Source: Pseudomonadota bacterium
GTDB taxonomy: Bacteria > Pseudomonadota > Alphaproteobacteria > Sphingomonadales > Sphingomonadaceae
Direction of reading: 5' to 3'
Assembly (NCBI GenBank): GCA_023457895.1
Contig: JAEXAY010000055.1
Span: forward strand, 1 to 54,726
Length of the DNA: 54,726 nucleotides
The notes beneath the pieces were generated by a model. It saw nothing but the letters and a program-made list of their open reading frames with translations. It did no database searches and was not told where the DNA came from. Position numbers and translations under genes: made by a program. How positions within the stretch are numbered: position 1 is the first letter of the stretch; every line of letters begins with the position of its first letter. This document shows, piece after piece, positions 16,214 through 25,243 of the stretch.

Positions 16214-18630
16214 CAAAGCCCCCACGGATTGGCCATCGCCTGCTGACCGGCAACCGGCGGATCGCACAGGATCGCGCCCTCGCCCGCCAGTTCGGCGATC
16301 TGGTCTGGCGAATAACCGAGTTCGGCGAGCAGCGCGGCACTGTCTGCGCCGACGATCAGCGGGCCCTGGACGATATCGTTCATCCCGCCCGACAAGTCAT
16401 AGGTGCGGCCGATCTGTTCGATATGGCCGACCAGCTTGTGGTCATAACCAACCGTCCATTGCCGTTCGCGCAGGTCGGCGCGGTCGAACAGGCGGAGCGA
16501 GGCCTCGCCATCGGACAGTTCGGCCGGTATGCCTGCGCTATCCAGTTTGGCCAGGAGGTCGGAAGCATTGCCACCGGCAAAAGCGCTTTCCCAGCCTGCG
16601 TCATCGCCCAGCAACTGTTCGAGCGCCGCGCGTTGCGCCCCCGTTACCGCCGCCAGCTGGATCCACCGGCCGTCGCTGGTGCGATAGAGCCGGTAGGCCG
16701 GACCATAGCCGGTCTGCATCGCATCGACGCGCGGCCGATCGAACGCGCTCCCATCCGCGCCCGCCACTGCATAGCTGGTGTTGAGCAGGCAGGCGTTGAC
16801 GATAGAGGTGTCGACGAACTGGCCCTTGCCGGTTCGCTCGCGCTCCTCCAGCGCATTGCAGATCGCCACCGCGGAAAGAAAACCATTGCCGGTATCGCCG
16901 AGCGAGGTCAGCGACCAAATCGGCTTGCCGCCCCTGGCCATGCCGCCATCTTCATGCTGGATGCCGGCGAGACACGCGCCGGTCTGGTCGTTGCCCGGCA
17001 AATTCTTGCGCGGCCCATCCTCGAAGCCGCGCGTGTGGCAATAGATGAGGCGCGGATATTTTTGCTTGAGGCTGGCATAATCGAGCCCGAGCCGTTCGAC
17101 CGCGCCATAGCGCATATTGTGCTGCACCACATCGGCGGTCGCGATCAGCTTATGGAGCGCCTCCATCGCCTTCGGGTTCTTGAGCATCAGCGCAATCGAG
17201 CGTTTGCCGCGATTGGCCATATAGGCGATGTGCATGCGGTGCCAGTAGCCATCCCACAGCGTGTTGACCTTGATCACCTCGGCGCCAAGATCGGCGAGCA
17301 ACTGGCAGCCGAAAGGGCCCGCAATCGCGAGTCCCAGATCGAGCACGCGGATCCCGGCGAGCGGTACCTTGCCCGATGATGGCACAGCCGGCTTGGCGGC
17401 TGGTTCGGGCAGCGCCGCCGCACGCGCCTTGACCGCGTCCGTATCCGCGCCCGGTGCGTGCGCAGCCCCCGGAACCTGGCCGCGGCTGGTCTCGAGGCGG
17501 TAGCTCACGCCTACCTGATTGATCGCGCCGAGGTCCGGGTCATCGACCGTCGCGACGCAGCCGTCGGCGATGAGCAACGGGTCGGTCAGCGATTCCTCGA
17601 CGCTGCGGCATTCCTGCATCGTCATTTCGGCAACGCGCGCGGCTTCGACCCAATCGGAGGCGTTGAAGCGGCGCACCGCATCGGCGAGGATCGGCTGGTA
17701 ATGCGCCATCACCACCAGTTCTTCGGGACCCACGCCGAAGCGGTCGGGGTCGTTCTGCACGGTGAGGTCGGGCGTCGCATTGAGCGTATCGCCCTTGGCG
17801 CTTTCGAGGATGAAGCGCGGATTGGGTACCCAGTTATGCACCCAGCGCCCGTCCTTGCATTCGAAATGACCCTTGGGGCTGCGCGCCCCGAGGATCCAGC
17901 TGTTGAAGCCTTCGGCCTCGGGATCGGCGGCGCGCTGCCATACGCCGGAGCCGCAGGCGAGCGCGCCCTGATAGAGCGAGGTCGAAACCTTCTGGCCCGC
18001 GCCCGTTTTTTCGCGCGCATAAAGCGCCGCCGCGATCCCGAGCGAGGCGGAGAAAAACGCGCCGAGGCTCGGCCACGGCGAGGCGACAAACAGCGGGCCT
18101 TCGCGGTTGGCGCCCTGCACCCAGTCGGGGTCGATCTCGATATCGGCGAACGGGTCGGGCGTCTGCGCCATGCGCCACACCGAAGCTTCGGGCCAGCCAC
18201 GCTGTTCCCACTGCAAGCCCGAGCGCGCGGCGACCAGCGCGTCATAGCCGGGGCGGTCGCGGTCCGGTCCCTTCTCGCCATAGCCGGTGATCGAACAATA
18301 GATGAGCCTGGGGTTGATTTTGGCGAGCACCGCGAAATCGATTCCGAGCCGTTCGGTCACGCCCGGCGAGAAACTTTCGATCAAAACATCCGCATCGGAG
18401 GCGAGGCGCAGGAACAGGTCATGGTCGCCCTTGTCCTTGAGGTCGAACACCGCGCGCTCCTTGCCGCGCTGCCACACCTTGTAGCCGAGCAGTTCGCCGA
18501 ACGGATCGCCCCCGGGGCTTTCGATTCGCGTCACGCTGGCGCCGTGATCGCCCAGCAGCATCGCGGTCATCGGACCCGCGATACCCCAGCTCAAATCCAG
18601 CACTTTCAAGCCATCATGGACGCCCGCCAT
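16213..18630 (-). CDS. Tandem (fused) family III CoA-transferase
   Basis: An 805-aa protein made of two complete CaiB/BaiF units. The first opens with GLKVLDLSWGIAGPMTAMLL and the second, after about 400 residues, with GIRVLDLGLAIAGPFGCQLL. Each has its own candidate catalytic Asp segment (PGYDALVAARSG in unit 1, PGNDQTGACLAG in unit 2). Family members normally work as interlocked dimers of 400-aa chains, so the fusion may encode a pseudo-dimer. AGAGGGGAAG precedes ATG 18630, and a TetR-like palindrome lies 50 bases upstream. It begins the operon CoA-transferase, DUF35, aldolase-like, 95-aa protein, ligase. The CoA acceptor is unknown. Confidence 0.92.
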   Translation of the reverse strand: MAGVHDGLKVLDLSWGIAGPMTAMLLGDHGASVTRIESPGGDPFGELLGYKVWQRGKERAVFDLKDKGDHDLFLRLASDADVLIESFSPGVTERLGIDFAVLAKINPRLIYCSITGYGEKGPDRDRPGYDALVAARSGLQWEQRGWPEASVWRMAQTPDPFADIEIDPDWVQGANREGPLFVASPWPSLGAFFSASLGIAAALYAREKTGAGQKVSTSLYQGALACGSGVWQRAADPEAEGFNSWILGARSPKGHFECKDGRWVHNWVPNPRFILESAKGDTLNATPDLTVQNDPDRFGVGPEELVVMAHYQPILADAVRRFNASDWVEAARVAEMTMQECRSVEESLTDPLLIADGCVATVDDPDLGAINQVGVSYRLETSRGQVPGAAHAPGADTDAVKARAAALPEPAAKPAVPSSGKVPLAGIRVLDLGLAIAGPFGCQLLADLGAEVIKVNTLWDGYWHRMHIAYMANRGKRSIALMLKNPKAMEALHKLIATADVVQHNMRYGAVERLGLDYASLKQKYPRLIYCHTRGFEDGPRKNLPGNDQTGACLAGIQHEDGGMARGGKPIWSLTSLGDTGNGFLSAVAICNALEERERTGKGQFVDTSIVNACLLNTSYAVAGADGSAFDRPRVDAMQTGYGPAYRLYRTSDGRWIQLAAVTGAQRAALEQLLGDDAGWESAFAGGNASDLLAKLDSAGIPAELSDGEASLRLFDRADLRERQWTVGYDHKLVGHIEQIGRTYDLSGGMNDIVQGPLIVGADSAALLAELGYSPDQIAELAGEGAILCDPPVAGQQAMANPWGL

Positions 18631-18680
18631 TGCTTCCCCTCTCTTGCGCGTGCTTGACGTTTCCGTCCGCATCTCTATTT

Positions 18681-18697
18681 TCCGAACATTGTTCGAA
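18681..18697. promoter_or_regulatory. Predicted TetR operator, site 2
   Basis: Near-perfect palindrome TCCGAACA-T-TGTTCGAA (one arm mismatch) in the 128-bp divergent gap between the tandem CoA-transferase (minus) and the ferredoxin (plus). It matches sites 1 and 3 in its core, so one regulator could control both directions. Confidence 0.68.
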
Positions 18698-18758
18698 AAT
18701 TGATTCCGCGCAAGTCAAAAAATGATGGCCGGACCAAAAACGGGGGACGAGACAGATC

Positions 18759-19082
18759 ATGGTGGGGTTGAAGGTGACGACCCGGGAAGGGCGCGAATTG
18801 ACACTGGAGGTCGCTGCGGGCGCGGCCCTGATGTATGCGCTGCGTGATGCGGATATCGGCATCGCCGGCACCTGCGGCGGTGCTGCTTCGTGCGGCACCT
18901 GCCATGTCGAGATCGATCCGGCGTGGGTGGCGCGCCTGACACCGCCGTGCGAAGAGGAAGCGGACATGCTCGAGGCGCTGAGCGAAGTGACGCAGATCGG
19001 CCCCTGTTCGCGCCTCAGCTGCCAGATCGTCGCGGACACCGCGCTCGATGGCCTAGTGCTGACGATCGCCGCCGAGGACTGA
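18759..19082 (+). CDS. [2Fe-2S] ferredoxin, putidaredoxin/adrenodoxin type
   Basis: A 107-aa electron carrier. Cluster ligands are C39, C45, C48 (TCGGAASCGTCHV) and C88 (SRLSCQIV), the spacing of vertebrate-type ferredoxins that feed cytochrome P450 or Rieske oxygenases. It is divergent from the CoA-transferase across an operator-like palindrome. Its 3' end overlaps the convergent hydrolase gene by 30 bases. The best candidate partner in the window is the Rieske oxygenase at 8701-9735; no reductase or P450 is present. Confidence 0.93.
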   Translation: MVGLKVTTREGRELTLEVAAGAALMYALRDADIGIAGTCGGAASCGTCHVEIDPAWVARLTPPCEEEADMLEALSEVTQIGPCSRLSCQIVADTALDGLVLTIAAED

Positions 19083-19973
19083 TCGCTCGAACCATTGCGT
19101 GACCGTGTCGATCAGCTCCGGCATGGCGGCGGTCACGAAATGATTATGCCCCGCACCTTCAAGTTCGACGGCTTCGCACGGAGCGCCCGTAAAGGCCGCG
19201 CCGGCCGTCGCGGCGCGCGCGCCAATATCATGCTCCCCCCTGACCAGAAGCACGGGGATCCGCACGGCGGCGGCAGATGCCGCCAGCGCGCCGGGCATCA
19301 TCGAAACGATTGCGCCGGGCGTATAAAGCGGCGCCCTGACCGCTGAAAGCAGCGCGGTGGCCGCAGCATTCTCGCCGGCAAATTGCTCGGCACGCATTCC
19401 GACCCGCGCGGTTTCGGCGGCGCGTTCCTCGCTGCTCTTCGGCCGCTGGGCGCGGCGCTGCCGGGCGAGTTCGGGCAAGGCCGGCCAGAAAGCGCCGGGG
19501 CGCCCCGCATAGGGCCGTTCCTGGTCGAGCAGCGCTTCCGGAAGCCCCTCGACATTGGAGCCCAGCAGGATGAGGCCATCGAACGGCGCGCCGGCCGCCG
19601 CCGTCATCACGATCATCACACCGCCCATCGAATGGCCGACCCCGATCACCGAAACCGCCCTCGTTCCCAACTCGCCGGCAAGCTCCCGCGCGATCGCCGC
19701 GAAGCGTTCGGCGGCGTCCGCAGGCATGACGTCGCCATCGAAACCGGTACCGAGATTTGATCCGGTGCCGGGCTGATCGGCGAGCGCGACCGCGAAACCG
19801 CGCCGCACCATCGCCGCCGCAAAATTATAGCGCGAGCCGTCGCCTCCGAGCGTGAAATAGCCGCGCGTCATCCCGCCGCCGGGCAGGCAGAACAGCAACG
19901 CGCGCGGCTCGGCCGGACGGTGGAGTTCCACTTCTATTCCGCGACGCATGGCCATGGATATGTCCGCCTGCAT
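19053..19973 (-). CDS. Alpha/beta hydrolase
   Basis: A 306-aa serine hydrolase. The nucleophile is S115 in GVGHSMGGVM, the acid is probably D249 in VRGEHDIG, and the base is H276 in GAGHNHF; an oxyanion strand LLFCLPGGG lies near the N-terminus. Substrate class (ester, lactone or thioester) is unknown. GGGAGGG lies before ATG 19973. The start faces the MFS transporter gene across the third operator-like palindrome, so the two are likely induced together. It may free the acid that the ligase then activates; this is inference. Confidence 0.9.
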   Translation of the reverse strand: MQADISMAMRRGIEVELHRPAEPRALLFCLPGGGMTRGYFTLGGDGSRYNFAAAMVRRGFAVALADQPGTGSNLGTGFDGDVMPADAAERFAAIARELAGELGTRAVSVIGVGHSMGGVMIVMTAAAGAPFDGLILLGSNVEGLPEALLDQERPYAGRPGAFWPALPELARQRRAQRPKSSEERAAETARVGMRAEQFAGENAAATALLSAVRAPLYTPGAIVSMMPGALAASAAAVRIPVLLVRGEHDIGARAATAGAAFTGAPCEAVELEGAGHNHFVTAAMPELIDTVTQWFERSVLGGDRQH

Positions 19974-20022
19974 CGGCCCTCCCTTTTTCGCGCACGCATT
20001 TCGACCTTGCGTCAACCTAATT

Positions 20023-20039
20023 TTTGAACAATGTTCGGG
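20023..20039. promoter_or_regulatory. Predicted TetR operator, site 3
   Basis: Core GAACA-A-TGTTC is perfect; the outer positions (TTT on the left, GGGA on the right) match less well than in sites 1 and 2. It lies between the divergent hydrolase (start 19973) and MFS transporter (start 20116). Confidence 0.6.
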
Positions 20040-20115
20040 AAATAAGCAAGGCGGGCCAAAATAAGCAAGACGGGCAGCGTCGGGCAGAAAGGCGCGCCGA
20101 TCGAGAGGAGACACA

Positions 20116-21333
20116 ATGGCGCAAAACCGAGCGCGCGATGGTCTGCAACGCTGGCTAGTCCTCGCCGGCGGCTTCCTCACCACGATGGCCGCGATCGGCG
20201 CGACAACTTATAGTTTCGGGCTTTATGTGAAGCCGGTGAGTGCCGAATTCCTGCTCAATCGCACGGATGCCAATCGCGGAATGCAGGCCCTGCTGCTCGG
20301 AATGATGCTGTGGAGTCCGCTGGTAGGATTTCTCCTCCCCAAATGGGGCGGGCGACTGGTGATCGCGCTCGGCGGCGTGGCGGTCGCGGCCGGGGGCTGG
20401 ATGATGTCCGGCGCGCAATCGGCGGCCATGATCTTCGCCGTCATTCTCGGCCCGGTTGCGCTCGGGGTGGTCGCGATCGGAATATTGTCGGCCAACAGTC
20501 TGGTCGCGGCCTGGTTCGAAGAGGGACGCAGCCGGGCGCTGGGGATCCTTTCCGTCTCGACCTCTGCGGGCGGTTTCGCGATAGTTCCGCTGGTGGCCCG
20601 ATTGATGAACGGCGGGGATTGGCGCCAGGCCGCGCTCTATAGCGGCTTCGGGGTTGGGGCGCTCGCCTTGCTGGTGGCAGCAGTGCTTATTCGCCCCGAA
20701 CCGCGCCGCTTGGACCGGGAAGCAATTGGGCTGCGATCGGGGAAGCCGAATATCATCGGGCGGCCGGATTTCTGGTGGTGCACCGTGGCGATCGCGCTGC
20801 TGATCAGTTCTGATCAGGCGCTGCTCGCCTCGCTCATTCCGCACCTGCAGGACCAGAAACTGTCCACTGGACAGGCCGCTGCGGTCATGTCCGCCGTCAC
20901 TTTTTCCGCCATCGCCGGCAAGCTGGTCGTCGGCTGGGCGGCCGAGCGCGTCCCGCTGGTCCGGTTGTTCGCGATCGTCGTGGCCTGCAATGTCGGGCTG
21001 ATCCTTGTGCTACTGGTGACCAACGTGCCTTGGATTCTTATCATGGCGGCGCTGACCATCGGCATCGCGATCGGTGGCGTGTTTCCGCTGTGGAGCATCT
21101 CGCTTTCGCGCCTGTTTCAGCCGGTGGATTTTCCCAAGGCCTTTGGACTAAGCGCAACATTTATTACGCTCGCCGGAATGGCATCGATCGAACTGACCGG
21201 ACGGCTGTATGACCGGACCGGCAATTATGCGCTGGCGTTTGCCGTGCTCGCGCTCTGGGCAGTGGCGTCGACCGGAGCCTTCTGGCTTGCGCGTTCTGAC
21301 AGGGGAGGCTCGACGGCTCTTGCAGGACGATAA
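20116..21333 (+). CDS. MFS transporter
   Basis: A 405-aa inner membrane carrier with about 12 hydrophobic segments and a central basic loop (RPEPRRLDREAIGLRSGKP). The first helix region (GLQRWLVLAGGFLTTMAAIG, then YSFGLYVKPVSAEF) resembles the oxalate/formate and monocarboxylate (OFA/MCT) branch. GAGGAGAC precedes the ATG. By position it belongs to the TetR-controlled cluster and probably moves the carboxylate substrate or a product; which one cannot be read. Confidence 0.92.
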   Translation: MAQNRARDGLQRWLVLAGGFLTTMAAIGATTYSFGLYVKPVSAEFLLNRTDANRGMQALLLGMMLWSPLVGFLLPKWGGRLVIALGGVAVAAGGWMMSGAQSAAMIFAVILGPVALGVVAIGILSANSLVAAWFEEGRSRALGILSVSTSAGGFAIVPLVARLMNGGDWRQAALYSGFGVGALALLVAAVLIRPEPRRLDREAIGLRSGKPNIIGRPDFWWCTVAIALLISSDQALLASLIPHLQDQKLSTGQAAAVMSAVTFSAIAGKLVVGWAAERVPLVRLFAIVVACNVGLILVLLVTNVPWILIMAALTIGIAIGGVFPLWSISLSRLFQPVDFPKAFGLSATFITLAGMASIELTGRLYDRTGNYALAFAVLALWAVASTGAFWLARSDRGGSTALAGR

Positions 21334-21407
21334 GGCTCGGCCAATGCCGGGAACTTTTATTCTGTCTGGCCGGTTGGATGACGAGGAATACGGAAGGGAA
21401 CATTGCA

Positions 21408-21674
21408 ATGGATGTTAGCCATAACAGTGCAAATAGCCGGTATGAACTGATTGAGGATGGGCATGTAGCCTATGCTGCTTACAAGCGCGATGGCGACGTG
21501 TGGGACTTTAACCATACCGTCGTGCCCAAGGCGCTGGGCGGGCGGGGGATCGGCACCAGGCTGGTCGAAGCTGCCCTCGCCGATGTCCGGGCACAGGGCG
21601 GCAAGGTAAAGCCGAGTTGCAGTTTCGTAGCGGGTTATCTGGAAAAACATCCCGATGCGGCTGAGGTGGTTTAG
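21408..21674 (+). CDS. GNAT-fold N-acetyltransferase-like small protein
   Basis: An 88-aa member of the short YjdJ-type GNAT family. It carries the acetyl-CoA loop GGRGIGTRLVEAAL and the family ending KPSCSFVAGYLEKHPDA. These single-domain proteins are about half the length of usual GNAT enzymes and their substrates are mostly unknown. ATG 21408 follows GGAAGGGAAC. The frame opens earlier at 21378, but the motif pattern favours the later start. Confidence 0.85.
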   Translation: MDVSHNSANSRYELIEDGHVAYAAYKRDGDVWDFNHTVVPKALGGRGIGTRLVEAALADVRAQGGKVKPSCSFVAGYLEKHPDAAEVV

Positions 21675-21736
21675 GGGCAGAAACGCGCGAAAAATCTCCG
21701 ATTGAACCCCTAAACCTGCGGGACAAAACCCAGAGT

Positions 21737-22288
21737 TCAATGCGCCGCGCTGGTGCTGTCGACCTTTTCGACCCAGTGAGGGAAAAAGACCGGTTCCCGG
21801 TATGACCAGCCGGGCGCCGTTGCCGCCGCGTCGCTGATCGACTGGAGCAGTTCGCGGCGCTTTTCCGGATGGAGGTGGGGAAGGGCGGCCGCCGCGCAGA
21901 AGGCGGCAGGCAGCCACGGCCGCACCGCCGCGCCCAGAAGCCGTTCATAGAGAAAGCGATAGGCGCCAAAGCCGTTCAGCCGGTTCTGGCCGAGGTCGAA
22001 GGCCGACAAGGTGATAAGCGCCGCCATGAACGGTTCGATCGCAGCGAGGCCGCTATCTTCGGGGATACGGTCGCGCAACGCCTCAAGACGGCGATAGATT
22101 TTGGCCTGCACCCGGATGCTGGTCGCCTCCACCTCGTCGCGTGACCATAGCGCGATCGCGTCGTCGCGTTCCAGCCCGACATCAAGCGAGCGGCGGATAT
22201 AACGCTGGGTGGAAGGCGGAAAGCTTGCGAACTCGCGCATTTCCGCAAGAGCAAATTCGCCGTTCGCTGGTTTGGGTCCCGATGCCAT
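21737..22288 (-). CDS. Hypothetical alpha-helical protein
   Basis: A 183-aa, mainly helical soluble protein that I do not recognise. It contains RYIRRSLDVGLERDDAIALW and a long segment with FMAALITLSAFDLGQNRLNG. No membrane segment or catalytic motif is clear. GGAGGC lies six bases before ATG 22288 and the codon pattern looks coding. It is divergent from the ketoacyl synthase gene. Confidence 0.7.
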   Translation of the reverse strand: MASGPKPANGEFALAEMREFASFPPSTQRYIRRSLDVGLERDDAIALWSRDEVEATSIRVQAKIYRRLEALRDRIPEDSGLAAIEPFMAALITLSAFDLGQNRLNGFGAYRFLYERLLGAAVRPWLPAAFCAAAALPHLHPEKRRELLQSISDAAATAPGWSYREPVFFPHWVEKVDSTSAAH

Positions 22289-22542
22289 GTTCGTGCCTCC
22301 AGTCTGCGGGGCTCGGCAGGGCATCCTTATGGCTGGTCACCGGATCTTGTTACGGACCAGTCCTGACCATCTGAAACATGCCCCCGCCCACAGCCTTGTT
22401 ATGCAACGATCATGGTTAACAAAGCGTGAGCGGATCGTGCAAGGGCGGTTCGGTGCTGACGGCTTGCAAGCCACCCGACCTGTGTCTAGGGAGCAACAGT
22501 TTTGTTGGATTTTCGCGTTTTTTCGCAAATGGGAAGCAAATA

Positions 22543-23694
22543 ATGACCCTGACCGGCACCCCTGTTATTTCGGCCACCGGCCTGTTCACGCCGCCGCACA
22601 GCATCTCGAACGAGGAACTGGTGGACAGCTTCAACCGCTTTGTCGCGGCGCATAACAGCACCCATGCAGCGGCGATTGCGGCGGGCGAGATGGAAGAATT
22701 GCAGCCTTCGAGCGTCGAGTTCATCGAAAAGGCGAGCGGGATCAAGGCGCGTTATGTGCTGAGCAAGGCGCCGATCCTCGACCCTGAGATCATGTGCCCG
22801 CGTTTCCCGGCGCGCAGCAACGACGAAATCAGCGTGTTGGCGGAGATCGGGCTCAAGGCGGCGCAGGATGCGCTCGCCCGTGCCGGCCGCGACGCCGGAG
22901 ATGTCGATGCGGTGATCGTTGCCGCCTCCAACATGGAGCGTGCCTATCCGGCGATCGCCATCGAGATCCAGCACGCGCTCGGGATGGGGGAGGGGTTTGC
23001 CTTCGACATGAATGTGGCCTGTTCCTCGGCGACCTTCGGCATCCAGACCGCAGCCGATTATATCAGGAGCGGCAATGCGAGGTCGGTGCTGGTGATCAAC
23101 CCCGAAATCTGTTCGGGCCATTTGAACTGGCGCGACCGCGACAGCCATTTCATCTTCGGCGATGTCGCGACCGCCATTCTGGTCGAGGACAAGGGGATCG
23201 CGCCCGCAGGCCATTGGGACATAGTGGGCACCCGGCTCAAGACGCAGTTTTCCAATAGTATCCGAAACAATTTCGGGTTTCTCAACCGCGCCTATGAAGG
23301 TGCGCCACCCATGTCCACCAGCGGGGCGAAGGACGACAGGCTGTTCGTTCAGGAAGGCCGCAAGGTGTTCAAGGAAGTGGTGCCGATGGTCGCGCAGATG
23401 ATCGTCGACCAGATGGAGCGGCTCGGACTTGCGCCGGAGGATATGCGCCGCCTGTGGCTTCATCAGGCCAACACCGGCATGAACCGCCTGATCGCGCAGC
23501 GCGTGCTGGGGCATGAGGCGACCGAGGATGAAAGCCCGACCGTGCTCGATAGCTACGCGAATACGTCATCGGCGGGCTCGATCATCGCCTTCCATCTTCA
23601 CAGCGACGATCTGAAACCGGGCGACACCGGTGTGATCTGCTCGTTCGGTGCCGGCTATTCCGCCGGCACCATATTTATTCGCAAGGCGGCCTAG
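22543..23694 (+). CDS. 3-oxoacyl-ACP synthase III family protein
   Basis: A 383-aa FabH-like condensing enzyme with the Cys-His-Asn triad C160 (NVACSSATF), H307 (LHQANTGMN) and N340 (YANTSSAGS). It is longer than housekeeping FabH (about 320 aa) and resembles the Pseudomonas-type KAS III variants that use longer acyl donors. GGGAAG precedes ATG 22543. No ACP or reductase gene is adjacent, so a role in a dedicated pathway cannot be confirmed. Confidence 0.9.
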   Translation: MTLTGTPVISATGLFTPPHSISNEELVDSFNRFVAAHNSTHAAAIAAGEMEELQPSSVEFIEKASGIKARYVLSKAPILDPEIMCPRFPARSNDEISVLAEIGLKAAQDALARAGRDAGDVDAVIVAASNMERAYPAIAIEIQHALGMGEGFAFDMNVACSSATFGIQTAADYIRSGNARSVLVINPEICSGHLNWRDRDSHFIFGDVATAILVEDKGIAPAGHWDIVGTRLKTQFSNSIRNNFGFLNRAYEGAPPMSTSGAKDDRLFVQEGRKVFKEVVPMVAQMIVDQMERLGLAPEDMRRLWLHQANTGMNRLIAQRVLGHEATEDESPTVLDSYANTSSAGSIIAFHLHSDDLKPGDTGVICSFGAGYSAGTIFIRKAA

Positions 23695-23716
23695 CGCCTC
23701 ATGCCTGCTGCCGCCC

Positions 23717-24061
23717 TCAGGGCTGGATCGACGACGGCGGGTCGGACGCATCCATCGAGGCGGCCAGTTCCTTGTCGAGTTCTTTCGATTCGGCCTTGTT
23801 CGCGGACTGCTGATGCTTTTCCGCCTTTTCCTGCGCGCGGGCCGCAGCCGTATCGGGACGCGCCTGCTCCTGTGTGTCCTGCGAGGTCAAGCGGCCGCTT
23901 TCGCGGGCCATGCGGGCGTCTGCCTCCGCCTTCGCGTCGGCTGCGCGCTCCTGATCCGCCTTGAGCTGCGCCGCTTCGCGCGCGCCTTGCTCCTGTTCGT
24001 GGCCGGCATTGGCCTGCGCGGCTTCGCGGGCCTGTTGATTGGTGCGGTTCTGATCGGTCAT
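23717..24061 (-). CDS. Low-complexity charged protein, unknown
   Basis: A 114-aa protein rich in Ala, Glu, Gln, Lys and Arg (REAAQANAGHEQEQGAREAA, and similar), predicted to be helical or disordered and without hydrophobic segments. AAGGAG lies eight bases before ATG 24061. It is first of a group of three small minus-strand genes here only by position; no function can be given. Confidence 0.6.
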   Translation of the reverse strand: MTDQNRTNQQAREAAQANAGHEQEQGAREAAQLKADQERAADAKAEADARMARESGRLTSQDTQEQARPDTAAARAQEKAEKHQQSANKAESKELDKELAASMDASDPPSSIQP

Positions 24062-24123
24062 TTGCCATCTCCTTCCCCCAACCAACGGACGGGGCATGGA
24101 GACGTTCCGCCAGCTAATTTCGA

Positions 24124-24480
24124 TCAGCCGCTTTTGCCGGGCTCCCTGTCCTTGTCCTGGTTGTCCTTGCTCTGATCACCAAGGAGGAGTTTAGGTCCCT
24201 TTTCCCGGATCGTACTCTCGATCGCACCGGCGACCATACCGAGCATGCCGGGGAGCGCCACGGTAACGATCACCGCGCGTTCCTCGATGTCGAGTGTCGC
24301 CGGGATCGTCTGGCCCATCGCGGTGATGTCGAGCGTCATCCGGTCCTCGCTCGGCCAGCCGGACTTGATCGCCGTATTGCCGGGAATGTAGCTGTCGAGG
24401 CTGCCGACCCGCTCGCGCATACGACGGCGCACTTCCTCTTTCGGCAGGTTGTGGGACACGGGGACGGAAATGGTGCGCAT
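24124..24480 (-). CDS. Polyhydroxyalkanoic acid system family protein
   Basis: A 118-aa protein of the PHA_gran_rgn family: VSHNLPKEEVRRRMRERVG at the N-terminus, MTLDITAMGQTIPATLDIEE in the middle and LPGMLGMVAGAIESTIREKG near the end. Family members are found near polyhydroxyalkanoate granule genes, but no PHA synthase is in this window. The tail (KDNQDKDREPGKSG) is hydrophilic and probably disordered. Confidence 0.82.
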   Translation of the reverse strand: MRTISVPVSHNLPKEEVRRRMRERVGSLDSYIPGNTAIKSGWPSEDRMTLDITAMGQTIPATLDIEERAVIVTVALPGMLGMVAGAIESTIREKGPKLLLGDQSKDNQDKDREPGKSG

Positions 24481-24496
24481 GGAAATCTGGTCCTGA

Positions 24497-24838
24497 TCAG
24501 GAGGTTGCGGGGACGCCGGCGCGGGCCAGTTCGCCCCTGATGCGGCCGGTGAGCCAGTAAAACCACATCTTGAAATCGGCCGCGAGCGACCACAGCGGAT
24601 AGGTGAAGGTTGCCGGCCGGTTCTTCTCGACCCCGAAATGCCCCGCCCAGGCGAAGAAATAACCCGCCAGGGGGAGCAGCCAGAGTAGTGCGGCGCGCCC
24701 GGTGACGATAGCGTAAAGCGCGAGCGCGACCACGAGGCTGGTGCCGATATAATGGAGCGCGCGGGTCGCGGGCTTGCTGTGTTCGCGCAGATAATAGGGC
24801 CAGAATTCGGCGAAACTCTTGATCGTGCGTTCGGCCAT
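24497..24838 (-). CDS. DUF962/Mpo1-like membrane protein
   Basis: A 113-aa protein with the family pattern SFAEFWPYYLREHSKPATRALHY and HFGVEKNRPATFTYPLWSL, and two or three hydrophobic stretches. The yeast relative Mpo1 is an iron-dependent dioxygenase for 2-hydroxy fatty acids; the bacterial role is not established. ATG 24838 is preferred because GGGAG lies at the right distance; ATG 24844 is possible. Confidence 0.87.
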   Translation of the reverse strand: MAERTIKSFAEFWPYYLREHSKPATRALHYIGTSLVVALALYAIVTGRAALLWLLPLAGYFFAWAGHFGVEKNRPATFTYPLWSLAADFKMWFYWLTGRIRGELARAGVPATS

Positions 24839-25243
24839 ATTCATCTCCCTTGCCAGAACCGGATATAGGCCGGCGCCGCGCGCGTGCAAGAGATTTGGCT
24901 GCGAGGCTCGGCGATGTACTTTACCTGTAATTCGACAAGCACCAGCCGGTTCTTATCAACGCATTTGGCATAGCTATGCACTCAACTGGTCGCAAATCAC
25001 CAACGGCCTGAGATATTTAACGATAGTTTACTTGAGCTATTATATTTCTGCGGGCTAGAAATGCCGGTATCTGGCCTTTTTCGGACCAAGGTCCCCCTGT
25101 TGCAAAAGGGCCGGATGACTCCGCCTTCTGGTCAATACCAGAAGGACGTCCCCGATATCTGTTTCACATGCCCACGTGCGCGGATATCGGGGACACCGGC
25201 AAGCCACGCTTCCATCTCAATTTTCGGTAGAAATTTGTATTAA
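24839..25243. other. Intergenic region with two strong inverted repeats
   Basis: No convincing gene. It holds a 9-bp inverted repeat (CCTTCTGGT, loop CAAT, ACCAGAAGG; 25124-25145) followed at once by a 12-bp one (GTCCCCGATATC at 25148-25159 and GATATCGGGGAC at 25183-25194, 23-base loop). The middle part is clearly AT-richer than the flanks. The structures lie just beyond the 3' end of tRNA-Gln. Confidence 0.6.
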
